A DNA stretch of 64,000 bases, from positions 9,912,001 to 9,976,000 of the forward strand of contig JAMJFZ010003581.1 of assembly GCA_026225945.1 (NCBI GenBank), written 5' to 3'. The translations under genes were made by a program, and so were the position numbers. Of this stretch, positions 44,000-54,627 are shown one piece after another. The notes beneath the pieces are model-generated. The model made no database searches and had not been told where the DNA came from. It saw nothing but the letters and a program-made list of their open reading frames with translations. This DNA comes from Cricetomys ansorgei (taxonomy: Eukaryota; Chordata; Mammalia; Rodentia; Nesomyidae). Position 1 is the stretch's first letter; each line of letters starts with the position of its first letter.

Positions 44000-44519
44000 C
44001 CCCTGGGGAGGAAATGGAAGTTGTAGGAAAAATTCATATTAATACAAAGACTGTTTCAGCCATCAGAACCTCGCGGCTGACCATGCAAGAGGCTACTTCC
44101 AACCGCGGAGTCCTTGTCATTGATGGTTCTCAAGAGCGGCCACTTGGCAGGCTGCAGAGGCAACTCAGCTCTCCCACTGGGAGCCTCTGGGGATGGATGT
44201 CATCAGTCTCTGGGTCCATGTGGCGAGGCCTCCATCCGAGCATCCATGCTCTCCTCTCTCATCGCTTCTGTCATTGCCATCCTGGGGAGAAGGCAATTGA
44301 TCTGAGTGGCAGTCTGCTGGGAGGACTGAAGGCAGGGTCTACCTTAGGGATCTCTGCCCCTCCCCACTATGGGATGAGAGAACACTGCTAGCTGGATACG
44401 TTGCTCACTGAGGTTGTCATATTGAGACATTACATGCCAGCGAGCCCACCTGACAGAAAGATCCGAGCCACAGTCACCACATCTGTCCCATTCTGTACAT
44501 ATTTCTCACAGGGGTATAT
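44000..44519. other. Unique non-coding DNA
   Basis: No gene or repeat is recognised. Confidence 0.5.
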
Positions 44520-44650
44520 ACACACACGTGCGTATTCGTATGTGTGCATTTTCATGTATGTGCACGTTCATGTGTGTATGGGTGCATGTGTATGCATGTG
44601 TGTGGAGTCCAGAGGCCAATTTTGGGTATCATTCTTCAAGATTCCATGAA
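44520..44650 (-). repeat. B4 tail fragment
   Basis: A TG/CATG-rich stretch followed by GAGTCCAGAGGCCAATTTTG and ATCATTCTTCAAG resembles the 3' part of reverse B4 elements; head and body are missing. Confidence 0.5.
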
Positions 44651-44654
44651 CTTT

Positions 44655-44970
44655 GTTCTTTTTTTTTTTACTTATTTTAATTATAATTTTCGTTATTCTT
44701 GAGAATTTTATATAAGCATATGATGAAATATTATATCAACTACCCATTTTCCTCCTCTAACTCTTCCCATCCTCCCCTTAATTTCCCTCCCAACTTCATG
44801 CATTTTCTTTCTTGAAATCACTCACTGATTGCAGTTAGTTCTGCCTATGTGTGCATGGGCACAAGATCAGGCCCGCCAAAATTCCTGCAGAGATGGAGGA
44901 GGTGCTCTCCAGGCCCCTCCCCTTAAACGGGGCTCTCAGCACTTGATAACGATTAGGTGAGTTGTTCTAC
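44655..44970 (-). mobile_element. L1 LINE (Lx-type) 3' end
   Basis: A T-tract (minus-strand A tail), GAGAATTTTATATAAGCATA, CTCCCAACTTCATGCATTTT, CAGTTAGTTCTGCCTATGTG and CCCCTCCCCTTAAACGGGGC read in reverse as the last few hundred bases of an Lx-type L1. No ORF remains. Confidence 0.7.
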
Positions 44971-45002
44971 TTTGAGGGTGTTTCCACGCCTAAGCTCAAC
45001 CT

Positions 45003-45137
45003 CGTGTTTTAAGATAAGGTCTCTTCATTGACCTGGAACTTGCCAGTTCAGCTAGGCGGGCTGGGCAGCCAGCTCCAGGAGCTCGCTCATCTCAACCTCT
45101 ACAATATCGGGCTTACAAGCATACGCCACCACATCTG
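45003..45137 (-). repeat. B4 SINE, left part
   Basis: GATAAGGTCTCTTCATTGAC, CAGTTCAGCTAGGCGGGCTG and CAAGCATACGCCACCACATC form the reverse B1-like body; it stops at a B3 insertion and resumes at 45337. Confidence 0.75.
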
Positions 45138-45336
45138 ATTAAAAAAAAAGATTTGTTTAGTAGTCACCTCTTGTGTGTGGGTGTTTTGCCTGCATCTGTG
45201 TATGCATGTGTACTGAGCATGTGCCTGGTGCTGGCAGAGGCCAGAGAAGGGCGTCAGATCTCCTGGAAATGGAATTACAGGTGGTTGTGAACTGCCATGT
45301 GGGTGCTGGGAACTGAACTCTGGGTCTCTGCAAACC
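45138..45336 (-). repeat. B3 SINE inserted in a B4
   Basis: A-tract, TGGGTGTTTTGCCTGCATC, GGCAGAGGCCAGAGAAGGGC, GAATTACAGGTGGTTGTGAA and GTGGGTGCTGGGAACTGAAC. CCACATCTG (45129-45137) and CCACATTTG (45337-45345) flank it as a 9-base duplication with one mismatch. The extreme tRNA head is lost. Confidence 0.85.
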
Positions 45337-45429
45337 CCACATTTGGCTTTTAAAATGTGGTTTCTGGGGCTCGATCTCGGGTGCTCTTGCATGCGAGCAC
45401 TTTATTAATTGAGCTATCCCCCGAGCCCT
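45337..45429 (-). repeat. B4 SINE, right part
   Basis: GGCTTTTAAAATGTGGTTTC, GGGGCTCGATCTCGGG and TTAATTGAGCTATCCCCCG complete the ID-like head of the B4 begun at 45003. Confidence 0.8.
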
Positions 45430-45584
45430 CTCTGTATTTCTTAGGAAGCTCTGAGTTTTGCTTGGAAGAAACATCCTTGATGGTCTGGGGTCCTCACGCA
45501 GGTCTTCTTCCTGAGCTTGGAACACACAGTGGTTCAAGAACCGATCAAGAACACACTTGATTTCACATCCTATCTTCCTGTATG

Positions 45585-45780
45585 GTTTAATATGAAATGT
45601 CTCCCATGAACTCATCACTTGAATAGTTGGGTCTTCATTTAGTAGAATGCTTCACCTAGGGAGGAAGTAGAAGCCTGAGAAGGTGGGGCCTAACTGGAGG
45701 AAGTAGGTCAGCGGGGGCATGCGTTAGAAGGCTATGCTTGGAGCTCAGTTCCTTTTCTTTTCTCTTCTTCCCTTCTCTTT
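45585..45780 (+). mobile_element. ORR1/MT-type MaLR LTR, left part
   Basis: GTTTAATATGAAATGTCTCC, GAGAAGGTGGGGCCTAACTG and GGAGGAAGTAGGTCAGCGGG match the MaLR start. The LTR is cut by a SINE and resumes near 46013. Confidence 0.75.
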
Positions 45781-46012
45781 TCTTTTTATTTTACATATAT
45801 TTACTTTCTTACTTGTTTATTTGTTTATGTATTTATTTACTTTGTGCGTGTCTGTGTGTGTGCGCATATGCGTGCGCACATGGCATACCGTGAGTGTGGA
45901 AACCAAGGAACACTCTTAAGAGCTGGTTCTGTTCTTTAAATATGTGGGATCCAAGGACTGAACTCGGGCCTTGAGACTTGGTGGCAATTGCTTTATCCAC
46001 TGCCCCCATCTT
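45781..46012 (-). repeat. B3-type SINE inserted in a MaLR LTR
   Basis: AT-rich TTTATTT tail, a TG/CG run, GGTTCTGTTCTTTAAATATG, GATCCAAGGACTGAACTCGG and TTGCTTTATCCACTGCCCCC give a reverse B2-class element. Confidence 0.7.
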
Positions 46013-46175
46013 TGTCTGTTCTTCATGAGGTGAACAGTTTCTGTTTCTCATGGCCCTGTTGCCACGATGCTAAACCATGCTACAGGCCCAGAATCAACAG
46101 AGCCAAGAACCTCTGAGAAATCAGCCCTTCCTCCTTGAAGCTGTTCCCTCAAATACTCAGGGTCATGCAGAAGTA
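46013..46175 (+). mobile_element. ORR1/MT-type MaLR LTR, right part
   Basis: GTGAACAGTTTCTGTTTCTC, GTTGCCACGATGC, CAACAGAGCCAAGAACCTC and CCTTGAAGCTGTTCCCTCAA complete the LTR begun at 45585. Confidence 0.7.
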
Positions 46176-47094
46176 GCCACCTGCACTCAGATACCTCAGA
46201 CTGGGTGCTTCAGGAACCCACTTACCTCTCAGAGCTCTGGAGGGCGTGAGATCCACCATCAAGGTGAAGGCAGCTTTGTTTCTGGAGAGAGTCCTGCCCC
46301 TGCCTTTGTTTCAAAGATGCTACTTTGAGGACTGGGGCCTCTGTGGGGAAGAGGGCTGGGTTCCTGCCTGGCAGAAAGCGCAAGTGGGAAAGGGATAGAT
46401 TGCTTCACCGAACCTTTATATGGAGACACCTGATCTGCCTTATGGAGGGCAGAGCCGGGTGACTCAGCCGACTCTCAGAGGCCACACCTCCCAATATTAT
46501 TGTATTCGAGATTAAGTCGCAACTTGTATTTTGGAGAAGACAGCATTCAATCCACAGCTCCAGCGCTTCGGCTTACTGCCTTTCCCAGCCTCCCATCTTG
46601 CCTCTTTCAAGGGTCAGTGTGAGTGACAATAGCAGGAGACTACAAGATCTCTCTCTTTCTCTCTCTCTGTCTCTCCCTCTGTTTCCCTGTCCTTACATCT
46701 CCCTCTCCCTCTCTCCCTCTCCCTCTGTCTCTCATTTAATGACTTCTTACAGGGTGAAAACAGCCACTCATTGCCTCAGGTTACAGAGACTTGATGCTCT
46801 GGCCACACCTGGTTGCTCCATCACTTCCTTCGACTTCCCAGCAACCCCAGTACTAGGACCACCAGTCTCCTGTATTCAGGCCTGTCTGTGAGCATTGTCT
46901 AGAGCACTCTACATTTTTCTGGTGGGATCCTGAATCAGATAGAATAGTCTGTTAGTGTTCACAGCTCGGATGGAAGGAAAGGTATCCTAGCAATTGGGAG
47001 CCAAGGAACCACATAGCACTTAAGTGGGGAAGGTGTCCCCAGCTGAGCTGAAGTGTTAATGCTCCCTTCTGCTCTGCTTCCCTAGGATAACAAA
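46176..47094. other. Unique DNA with a CT-rich tract
   Basis: The CT/CTCC tract at about 46648-46735 is a pyrimidine run. Otherwise nothing is recognised. Confidence 0.55.
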
Positions 47095-47360
47095 GACACT
47101 TTCTGCAGCAAATCTCACCAAAGAGATTTATTGGGAGGAAAAACCCAGGAGAGTGGCTGCCTAGGTTCAGGAGGAAGGCAGCAGCCACAGCTGCGTGGAG
47201 ATCTGAGCAGAAGAAGCCCTTTATGGAGGATTTCTTGTGGAGGGCGAGAGCTTTCCAGGGTGGTCTGGGATTGGTGGGGTTTCAAGCTCAGTGGTGGGTG
47301 GAATTTTGAGCTCAGGGATTGGTGGGTTTCTGGCTTAGTGACTGCTCAGTGATTGGTAGG
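47095..47360 (-). mobile_element. Retroviral-type solo LTR (candidate ERV)
   Basis: On the minus strand a polyadenylation signal AATAAA lies at 47127-47132 and a TATA-like CATAAA at 47220-47225. Three CCAAT boxes (ATTGG on plus at 47270, 47318 and 47352) lie upstream. This is the U3-R layout of a retroviral LTR. Family and outer ends were not determined. Confidence 0.5.
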
Positions 47361-47361
47361 T

Positions 47362-47392
47362 TTATATATTTATTTATTTATTTATCTATTTA
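47362..47392. repeat. TTTA microsatellite
   Basis: Seven to eight ATTT/TTTA units, one interrupted by TCTA. Confidence 0.9.
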
Positions 47393-47639
47393 CCCTCAAT
47401 TGGCCACTTTTCTGCCTTTGGGGTTGGAAATGGTCATTATGGCAATTAGAATAGCCTGAGAGGAGGGGCCTAGCCACATGTGCCTCTTGAGACTTACAAA
47501 GACTAGCTGTTAGATATGTATGTGTCTGTAATAGTCCTAACAAAGGTTTAATTTAGCATTGATTCAGTGAGGATTCAACTTGCTCAGGGTTTTAGAAGCC
47601 ATAAACTTAACATAAAAACTCGAGGGGCTTACATTCCAT

Positions 47640-47861
47640 CCCTCAAACTTCCCACTCAGCTCAGACACCACCTCCTGGACGATAGCTCCCCGATGCCACC
47701 ACACCGGCAACTTCCATTCTGGGCCCATTGTAAAAGGTCTGCACTCACTCAAGTGACAACTTGCTTAGCATCTACTCTTGTTCTGGGTCTTCCCATAGGC
47801 CGTGGGCTCTACAAGGGCAGGGGGTGTCTGGTACACAAGAAAGGCAACTGAAAATAGGCAA
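47640..47861 (+). repeat. L2 LINE remnant
   Basis: CCACTCAGCTCAGACACCAC, CTCCTGGACGATAGCTCCCC and GTGGGCTCTACAAGGGCAGG match the L2 3' region in order (CAGCTCAAATGCCACCTCCT, GCCTTCCCTGA, TGAGCTCCTTGAGGGCAGGG). Confidence 0.65.
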
Positions 47862-48625
47862 AAATCCCCCACTCTGGAATACCAATGGCAACCACCACAT
47901 CTGCCTGGAGTGTCACATCTGCTCCTTAGGTTACCTAGTGGTCATTACATCAGGCTGCATACCTCAGAGCGTGCACCACCAGCTCTCTGAAGGAGGCTTG
48001 CCTGACAGAACCAAGATGAAGGGAGGAGATGGGTGAGCACGGATGACCTGCCACACAGTCAGGAGTTTGGTGATGAGCCACAAGCTAGCAGGTGGTGGTG
48101 CAGGGTCTTACAGTCTCCCTCGGTGAATTCATGTGGCTAATTCTCCGGATGCCATCCATCTTAGAAACCATAGTACGACTCACGAATCTCTAAACCTCCG
48201 GGCCTATCCGTCCTGAGCCGCTAAAGAGGGGACAAAGTCATGGAGTCCATGTAGGGTGTGGTCAGGCGCTCTCATAGGAGTAGTCTTTCCTGGGAGGACA
48301 CAGACCAGCAGGTAAGGGTGGGTGGAAGAAGGACCTTTCCTCACAGCACTGCAACACAAGCCCAGACTTTGCCTGGCATATTTGAAGCAAGGAGAGTGTA
48401 ATGATTCCTTGTCTGGGAACAGCTTGACCTGGTTCTAGGGTCTTCGTGTGTAGAGTGCTGTCTTCATCCACTTCCCTGGAAGTCTCCACTTCTGCCTTTC
48501 CCACTCCTGACTTGGACCAAAACTTGGTGAGCCTCCTAGTCTAGACCATCTTCAAGTGCTTCTGCCCTGTGAGGAAGTTATGAATTCCTCAGCTCCTGAC
48601 TTCTTCTCCTCTTTCCACTGTTGTC
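47862..48625. other. Unique non-coding DNA
   Basis: No gene or repeat is recognised. Confidence 0.5.
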
Positions 48626-48908
48626 ATGTGTCCCAGTACACCTACTATGTAGGCTTACGAAGAAGACAAAGAGGCATAATCATAGATACAAACCCTTCCA
48701 GACCTCAGCAGATGGAACCACCATCCCGGCCAGCACCATACTGGGCAGTGGAACCCTGTAAGGTTATATTGTTGATACAGAACTCCTCAGGTATTCTACT
48801 GGTAGCACGTGCAGGTCATTAGCAATCAAACATCCCTCACACAAATCCAACAGCTGCAGACAATACAAAATGCCAAGACCTAGGCAGCCCCTCACCCAAC
48901 AGTACACA
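48626..48908 (-). mobile_element. Truncated LTR, same unnamed family as 63165-63489
   Basis: About 270 bases align, in inverted orientation, with 63190-63489. Shared landmarks are GAGGCATAATC, GGCCAG..CC, GGAACCCTG, AGCAATCAAACATCCC, CTGCAGACAA and ACAAAATGCCAAG. The outer 25 bases of the LTR start are missing. The open frame shared by both copies is not evidence of coding. Confidence 0.8.
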
Positions 48909-49439
48909 AAATAATTATTTTATACATAACTAAAAATAAACTATAACAGCCATGTTGCCTATGTCAAGCCCTGTCGGCATTTCCCAGGTGCCTCACAGAC
49001 GCTGGCACCCGTCAGTGAGTACTAGACAACACAGCTGGGGATGTAGTAACCACCTGCGTGTCCTCTGCCTGAGCCTAGAAGTGTAACGAGCCTGGAGTTG
49101 CAGATGTGGAGGGTGAATCTCTATGGAGATCTGTCGCACCTGCTCCGTTCCGCATCACCGCGTGCCCCGTGAGCAACTTTAGAAAGTTGATGTAGAGTTT
49201 CCTTGCCTGAGGAGAGAAGTGGGCCATAAGCACTGTGGACAGACTCCGGGGAGCTCAGTCACAGTCAGGACGGTTGCCTTCCCTAATGAAATGGTATGGA
49301 ATGACAGAACCAATGCTATCGTGAACTGTAAAATCCATTTTTAAAACAGACAAAAGTTCAGGTTCCCAGGAAAATGAGAAAAGCCCCTAGCTTTCAGAGC
49401 CCACCAGTAAAGCCAAATCAAAATGATTGCCGGGTACGT
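48909..49439. other. Unassigned DNA
   Basis: No gene or repeat is recognised. It may be further ERV sequence next to the LTR copy, but this cannot be shown here. Confidence 0.4.
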
Positions 49440-49735
49440 GTTTTGGGAACTAAGATGTGTCGTTTCTGGGTTACGGTGACTCTGACCATGATTGTTAGTG
49501 AGTTTCTGATTGGTTAAAAATTATGGCTAACTTTTGTTGATGTTGGCACAAAATGTTTATGGTTGTCTAGCTTAAATAGTTAGTAAGAATTTGAGTTGGG
49601 GTAGTAACTTTCAACTTTTATTTCAGGCTACATCTCTGGCTGATCTAGCTCTCTTTCTTTTTTCCTTTTCTCTTTTGATGCCTGAACTCAATAAAATTTT
49701 CTTCTTTCAACAAGTTGCGTGTCAATATAATTGGA
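49440..49735 (+). mobile_element. Possible LTR end
   Basis: CTGAACTCAATAAAATTTTC is a polyadenylation-type sequence about 50 bases before a possible end. Nothing else supports the call. Confidence 0.2.
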
Positions 49736-51020
49736 TCAAAAGGACCCCACAATGTTATGGCCTTGATGGCTATGAATTCTAGAACCAACCCTCTGTTGAC
49801 ACCACAACCGGCAGCAGTGGCATTGGCGTCACCATAGTTACCCTACCATCCTTAACCCTCACACAGTGTGACTACTGCTGTTATGATCACCGGTACTATG
49901 GCTATCACAACTAATCAACAGCATAAGCCCACCAGTTTCTTCTGTAAGGGTTCAGCTGGGACTGCAGGAGGAAGGCATACGTGTTGTCATGGGAGACAGA
50001 CATTCCTGTGTAGGCATAATAGCAGCAGTACGAGGTCAGATGCAAAGGGTGGGCGTTAGTGTGTGGGGAACAATGGATGAAGGTTGGGAAGGGAATTCCA
50101 CACCTGGGAGGAGCAGCCAGAGGAGGTGGTAGACCACATGCCTAGTGTGGGTCATAGGTCATCTCCAGCTCCCAGGAGGAGGATCCACCAGAGCAGATAG
50201 GAGGTCAAGGTAAACTTGAGAGCTTACCGTCTTTGTTTAGACCGTGTACATGTATCCCGGCTTCCCCAAGCAGGGGAAATGATGAACGATGAGAAAGAAA
50301 CAGCCACCAACCCTGTAGAATAGCCCTTGCTTTCCTGGTAAACAAATGGTCTCACAGAACACTGACATGGACAAGGCCACTTGTTCCCATAATGGAGCAA
50401 GACAGGAGTAAGTTTATTCCATAATCACCTCCTGATACAGGCAAATCACAAACACAGCTCAACCATAAGATGCCACACGACACGTTCCCAGTGAATGTTG
50501 GTGACTGCTACTGCTTTGTCGCCAGAGGTGCTACTAAGAGGCCCAGACATAGAATTGCCTCCTTCCTAATAGTCCTTTGTAAAAGTAAATAAAGTTGGGG
50601 AACTGAATTAACTCCCACTCTGGCTTAGCTTCTCCCAGGAAACTTGACTAGCTCTGGATTAACTCCCACTCTGGTTAGCTTCTCCCAGCACAGCAGTTAC
50701 TAAGGAGCTGTCTTCTCTTATCTGTCCTCTAATTCTAAACACCCATAACCCTTATCTAATATATATACTTGTCTCTTTTAACTAAGTGTCTTCTCAGAGC
50801 ATCTCCTCAACCAACTGCTCCTCTCAGTTCCTCCTGTCCCCACTGCTTCTTTCAGTATCTCCAAATCTACTGCTACTCCCAGGGTCTTCTGTACCAGCTA
50901 ACTTCTAACTGACTCCCTCCCCCCGTCCCTGGCATCTCCCATTCCCAGAAGACCAAGGGGCATGCAACCACACGGGGGAGGGGTTTTCCCTGGCAAGCTT
51001 CTCTCTACAGTCCTTGTCCC
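49736..51020. other. Unassigned DNA with a direct duplication
   Basis: ATTAACTCCCACTCTGG plus TTAGCTTCTCCCAG occurs at 50607-50638 and 50658-50688. ATATATATACTTG near 50760 and minus-strand AATAAA near 50416 raise the possibility of an ERV LTR, but no family is recognised. Confidence 0.35.
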
Positions 51021-51421
51021 TGTTTCATTTCTGTTACTGCGATTATATATCCTGAGAAAAAGCAACTTAGGGCACACAAAGGTTATTTTAGTTTAAAATT
51101 CCAGGTTATGGTCTATCCCGTGTGTGTATATGTGCGTGGGGGCTGGGGACAAGGCAGGAACTTGAAAGAGATGTCAAGTCACATCAAATCAAGAGCAGAG
51201 AGAAATTAATGCATGTATCTTCCTTGCTTGTACTCAGCTTGATTTCTCTGCTCTAGTGCAGTTCAGGAGACCATGTTTAGGGGATGGTGCTGCCCATAGT
51301 GGGCTGAGTCTTCTAATATCAGTTAACTTAATTAAGACAATTAATTAATAAATTAATTAATTTCCCCACTCGCTAATCCAATGAAGACAATTCCACATGA
51401 GACTTTCTTCCAAGGTTGTAC
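51021..51421 (-). mobile_element. ERVL-type LTR
   Basis: TGTTTCATTTCTGTTACTGC, AAAGCAACTTAGGGCACAC, TTAATGCATGTATCTTCC, GAGTCTTCTAATATCAGTTA and a TTAA-rich stretch at 51338-51362, then ACATGAGACTTTCTTCC. It is the sister of the fragment at 24600-24916. Confidence 0.7.
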
Positions 51422-52838
51422 TTACTAAATTGATGGTTTAAGTTCGCAGTCCTCAATCCAGAGTGATCTTGCCTTCTCAGCCATTCCCGAGTCAGCAACA
51501 GCTTCTTCCTGGCTCTTTCCTCCTGAAATGCCCTGCAGATGCCTGCTGTCCATGTTCTTCTGGGTCCAAGAAATAATAAATAAATAGATTCGAGATTTGT
51601 TACTGGGGTCTTTGGCTGTAGTGAATTGATGGAAGTGAGGTCTCCCCTGCTGACTATCAGGGGATTAGTGCCTGTAACCAAGATACATTGCAAATTTTTG
51701 AAATACAGATTTCTGCATCTCCTTTATGGAGATTTCAAGACAAAAGCTCTGAATTCTGTTATTCTAACCAGTTTCTCAGGGGTGTTCATCTAGGAAACAA
51801 TGGGCTGAGAGGATTGTTACTCTAGAATCCTTTGAGGTCACTGAAGACTGAAGATTGGGTCTGATATGGATGCCAATGACTTCTCAGAAATAGTTGAAGG
51901 GCATCCTCCACCTTGGATGCCCTGTGTCTGGGTAATCCTAGAGGATCCCTCCCTATTTTTTCAATCCACACAGAGACAGGTGTCTCCCTGCTTCCCTAAG
52001 TGGCCCTCACCTTTTTCTAGAGATTAGGGCACAAAGCTGTCCAGTAGCATTTGAAGTAAAGACATCTGCTTCCAGCGAAATGCGTCTCCAAAGAATCAGA
52101 ATGAAAATGTTAATCCACAGATCTACCAACCTGGCCTCTGTGGCTCTAGCTGAAGATGCCAAGAATCCAAATCGAGAACGCTACTTGAATGCACAAGTAT
52201 GTTCATGCAAGTATACATACACCCATACACACACACACACATCATATGCATGCATGCACGTGACGCTTTTACACACACGCACACACATGCACTCAAACAC
52301 GTATTCAGATTGCTCCCATGTGGCATCACAACCAACAGTTCCCTCATCATTGGTCCTCCCAGTCTTTCAGCCTGCCCTGTCCTCATGACTCAACCTTGAC
52401 TGGTCCCTCTTCTGGAGGCAGATGTTGGCCTGAGAGATGTTAGTGTTGGGATATTTATGTTTGGTTCATCTTTGCCAGCCCCATCCAAAGATAAGACTCA
52501 AAATTCCTCAGACTCAGCAATCCTATTCCTTCTCACAGCCCCATCTTCACGCAGCTGCAGTCAGCGCTGTCCCTCCTCTGCCTCTACTTTTCACTTCTAT
52601 CCAGCTTGGGTAGTCTGAGACCTTGTCACATCCTGTGGTATAGAGTAGGAGCTAGAAGAGGAAAGTCACAGCATCCAATCTGGCAGCCCTCGTACCTCAG
52701 GGATCTCAGGAGCCCTATGGATACAGACCAGCATGTTTGTAAAGGACAAAGTCCTGTCTCAGAGTCAAATGGTTGGACAGCCCTGGAGCCTTTTGGTCTG
52801 CTGAGCCAAAGTAAATGTATCAAGCATATATGGAATAG
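51422..52838. other. Unique DNA with a CA-rich tract
   Basis: An interrupted CA tract lies at about 52210-52300. No gene is recognised. Confidence 0.5.
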
Positions 52839-53191
52839 TATGGGTTAATTTGTGTCCCTAAAATTCACTTTCAGAAGCCTGTAACCCTACATCTACTTTG
52901 GAACACAAGGCCTCAAAGAGGTGATTGAAATCAAGGCTCTGAGTGCGGGCCAGCCCTTATCCAATCTGACTCGTCATCAGCAAAGATCAGGACACAGAGA
53001 CCTGTGGCACTCCTATGAAGAGGTAATGAGGGCAGAGTCGTCTGCCAGCCCGGAAGAGACGTGCCAGAGGAAGACAGCCCTCCTGAAGACAGTCCTGATC
53101 TTGGACTGTCAACTTCCAAAACTGTGAGGAAATGCAGTTGCTTGGGCCAGCAGTCTGGCACTTCTTACAACAGCCCAAATTAACTAATACA
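52839..53191 (+). mobile_element. MLT1-type MaLR LTR
   Basis: GTTAATTTGTGTCCCTAAAA, GATCAGGACACAGAGACCTG, GTGCCAGAGGAAGACAGCCC, CTTGGACTGTCAACTTCCAA, AACTGTGAGGAAATGCAG and CAACAGCCCAAATTAACTAA give the MLT1 order to the end. Confidence 0.85.
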
Positions 53192-53434
53192 CTCCTCTGT
53201 TGGCTTCTGGTGGGGCCTACAGCTCATACTTAGGTGCATGAAAGTTGCTTTTCTACCTATGGGAGAAGTGGTGAGACAACCTTAATAGCTTCAACCTTTT
53301 GTTAAAGTTCATGGTCTGACCCAGCCACACTCCCTGAGCCCCCGCAGGCCTTGAGTTCCTAGAATCCACACTCTTCTCTTTCGTCTCCAGCTGGTGAGGC
53401 TGACCCATGGGACAGCAAGACATGGCGACCATCG
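53192..53434. other. Unique non-coding DNA
   Basis: Nothing recognised. Confidence 0.5.
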
Positions 53435-53515
53435 TGAACTTTAGAGTCAGAGATCTTGTGTGCATACTGACCCTGATTCAGCAATATCAGCCTCCCCGTG
53501 CCTCGGTTTCCACAA
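53435..53515 (+). repeat. MIR SINE fragment
   Basis: TTTAGAGTCAGAGATCTTG, ATACTGACCCTGATTCAGC and CCCCGTGCCTCGGTTTCC follow MIR core order. Confidence 0.45.
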
Positions 53516-53519
53516 AGGC

Positions 53520-53830
53520 TCAGGCATTGGAACTCTTGGTCCCTGATGGCTGATGCTGTTTGGAGAGGTTCTGGGGAGGAGCAGCCTTGCAGGTACGCCA
53601 GTGGGAGTGGGCTTTGAGGGTTCATAGTCTCGTGTTCCGGTTTGTTCTCTCTGCTTTGAGTTCACTGTTAAAAATCGTGATCCTCAGCTTCTTGCTTCAG
53701 CCACTGTGTCTGCCTTTCACTGCTGTGCCTCCCTATCGGTGGACACATATCTCTGAAATTGTAGTCTCAAATAAACTCTTCTCTATGGATCACTCTCTTC
53801 TTTTCCTTGGCTTTACCACACAACTATGAG
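53520..53830 (+). mobile_element. ORR1/MT-type MaLR LTR
   Basis: GGAACTCTTGGTCCCTGATG, TGGGAGTGGGCTTTGAGGGT, GCTTCAGCCACTGTGTCTGC and TGTAGTCTCAAATAAACTCT follow MaLR order. It is diverged. Confidence 0.65.
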
Positions 53831-53867
53831 GCTGCCTTAGTATTGGGGAGGCTGCCTTAGTATTGGA
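53828..53867 (+). repeat. 20-bp tandem duplication
   Basis: GAGGCTGCCTTAGTATTGG occurs twice back to back at 53828 and 53848 with one base between. It is recent, because the copies are identical. Confidence 0.95.
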
Positions 53868-53904
53868 GGGATGGATCCTTATCATGTCCCCTATTTATAT
53901 CAAA

Positions 53905-53990
53905 TGACATTGGACAACTCTTCTCTTGGCCTTGGTTACTTCATCTGGAAAATGTAGTTTTTAAGGTGAAGACATGTGATAGCTCAGAAA
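53905..53990 (+). repeat. MIR SINE fragment
   Basis: GGACAACTCTTCTCTTGGCC and GGTTACTTCATCTGGAAAAT match the MIR TTAACCTCTCTG...TTCATCTGTAAAAT stretch. Confidence 0.5.
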
Positions 53991-54219
53991 GCCTCTGGAG
54001 TAGAGGACATGTCGTGGGTGGAATCAGGCCCGTTTCCCCACTGTGCAGTGTGCCACTTGCTGCAATGATGCTTTGCAAAATTAGAATTTATTCACAAGGT
54101 TGCTGAGCATGGAGGCAGACGTGCAAACCCCAAATCAGCCTCACCAAGGGTAGAATTAAAGGATATTCGTAAGCTAAAGAAGTGGGGCACAGGCTATGGG
54201 AAATGGTCTAAGCTAGGAC
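53991..54219. other. Unique non-coding DNA
   Basis: Nothing recognised. Confidence 0.5.
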
Positions 54220-54396
54220 CCCCAGGACCCATGTAAGAAGCCAAATGTAGCAGCACGCACCTGTAATCCCAGTGTTGACCAAATAAAGACAGGTCTGGGA
54301 TTGTTTGACCAGCCAGTGTACCTGAATCAGTGCACTCCAGATTCAGTGAGAATCAGTAAAAGCTCCTGTCTATCTTTCTTGAAAAATAAGCTAAAT
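54220..54396 (+). repeat. B4 SINE body
   Basis: CAGGACCCATGTAAGAAGCC, GCACGCACCTGTAATCCCAG and CAGATTCAGTGAGAATCAG, ending AAAAATAAGC. The head is largely lost. A B2 follows directly. Confidence 0.65.
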
Positions 54397-54627
54397 GGGG
54401 CCGGAGAGATGGCTCAGTGGCTAAGAGTGCTTGCTACTCTTAGTTTGGTTCCCAGAACACATCAGGTGGCTCACAACCACCTGTAATTCTAGCTCCAAAG
54501 TATCCACCCATCTTCAGGCCTCTGCAGTCATCCTCATGCATGTGGTAAATTCTCACACAGGTACGGGTACACACACAGACACAGACGAACTGAGACAGAA
54601 ACAGATAGACACAAACAAACACAGACA
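54397..54627 (+). repeat. B2 SINE, left part
   Basis: GGGGCCGGAGAGATGGCTCA, GGTTCCCAGAACACATCAGG, GGCTCACAACCACCTGTAAT, then an AC/AGACA-rich tail. The tail is interrupted by a long LTR and resumes at 55621. Confidence 0.9.

Noticed and set aside
48556..48822. Small frame whose residues resemble a frame at 63105-63500
   Set aside because: The similarity comes from two copies of the same LTR. There is no sign of selection for a protein, and the frames run into unrelated flanks.
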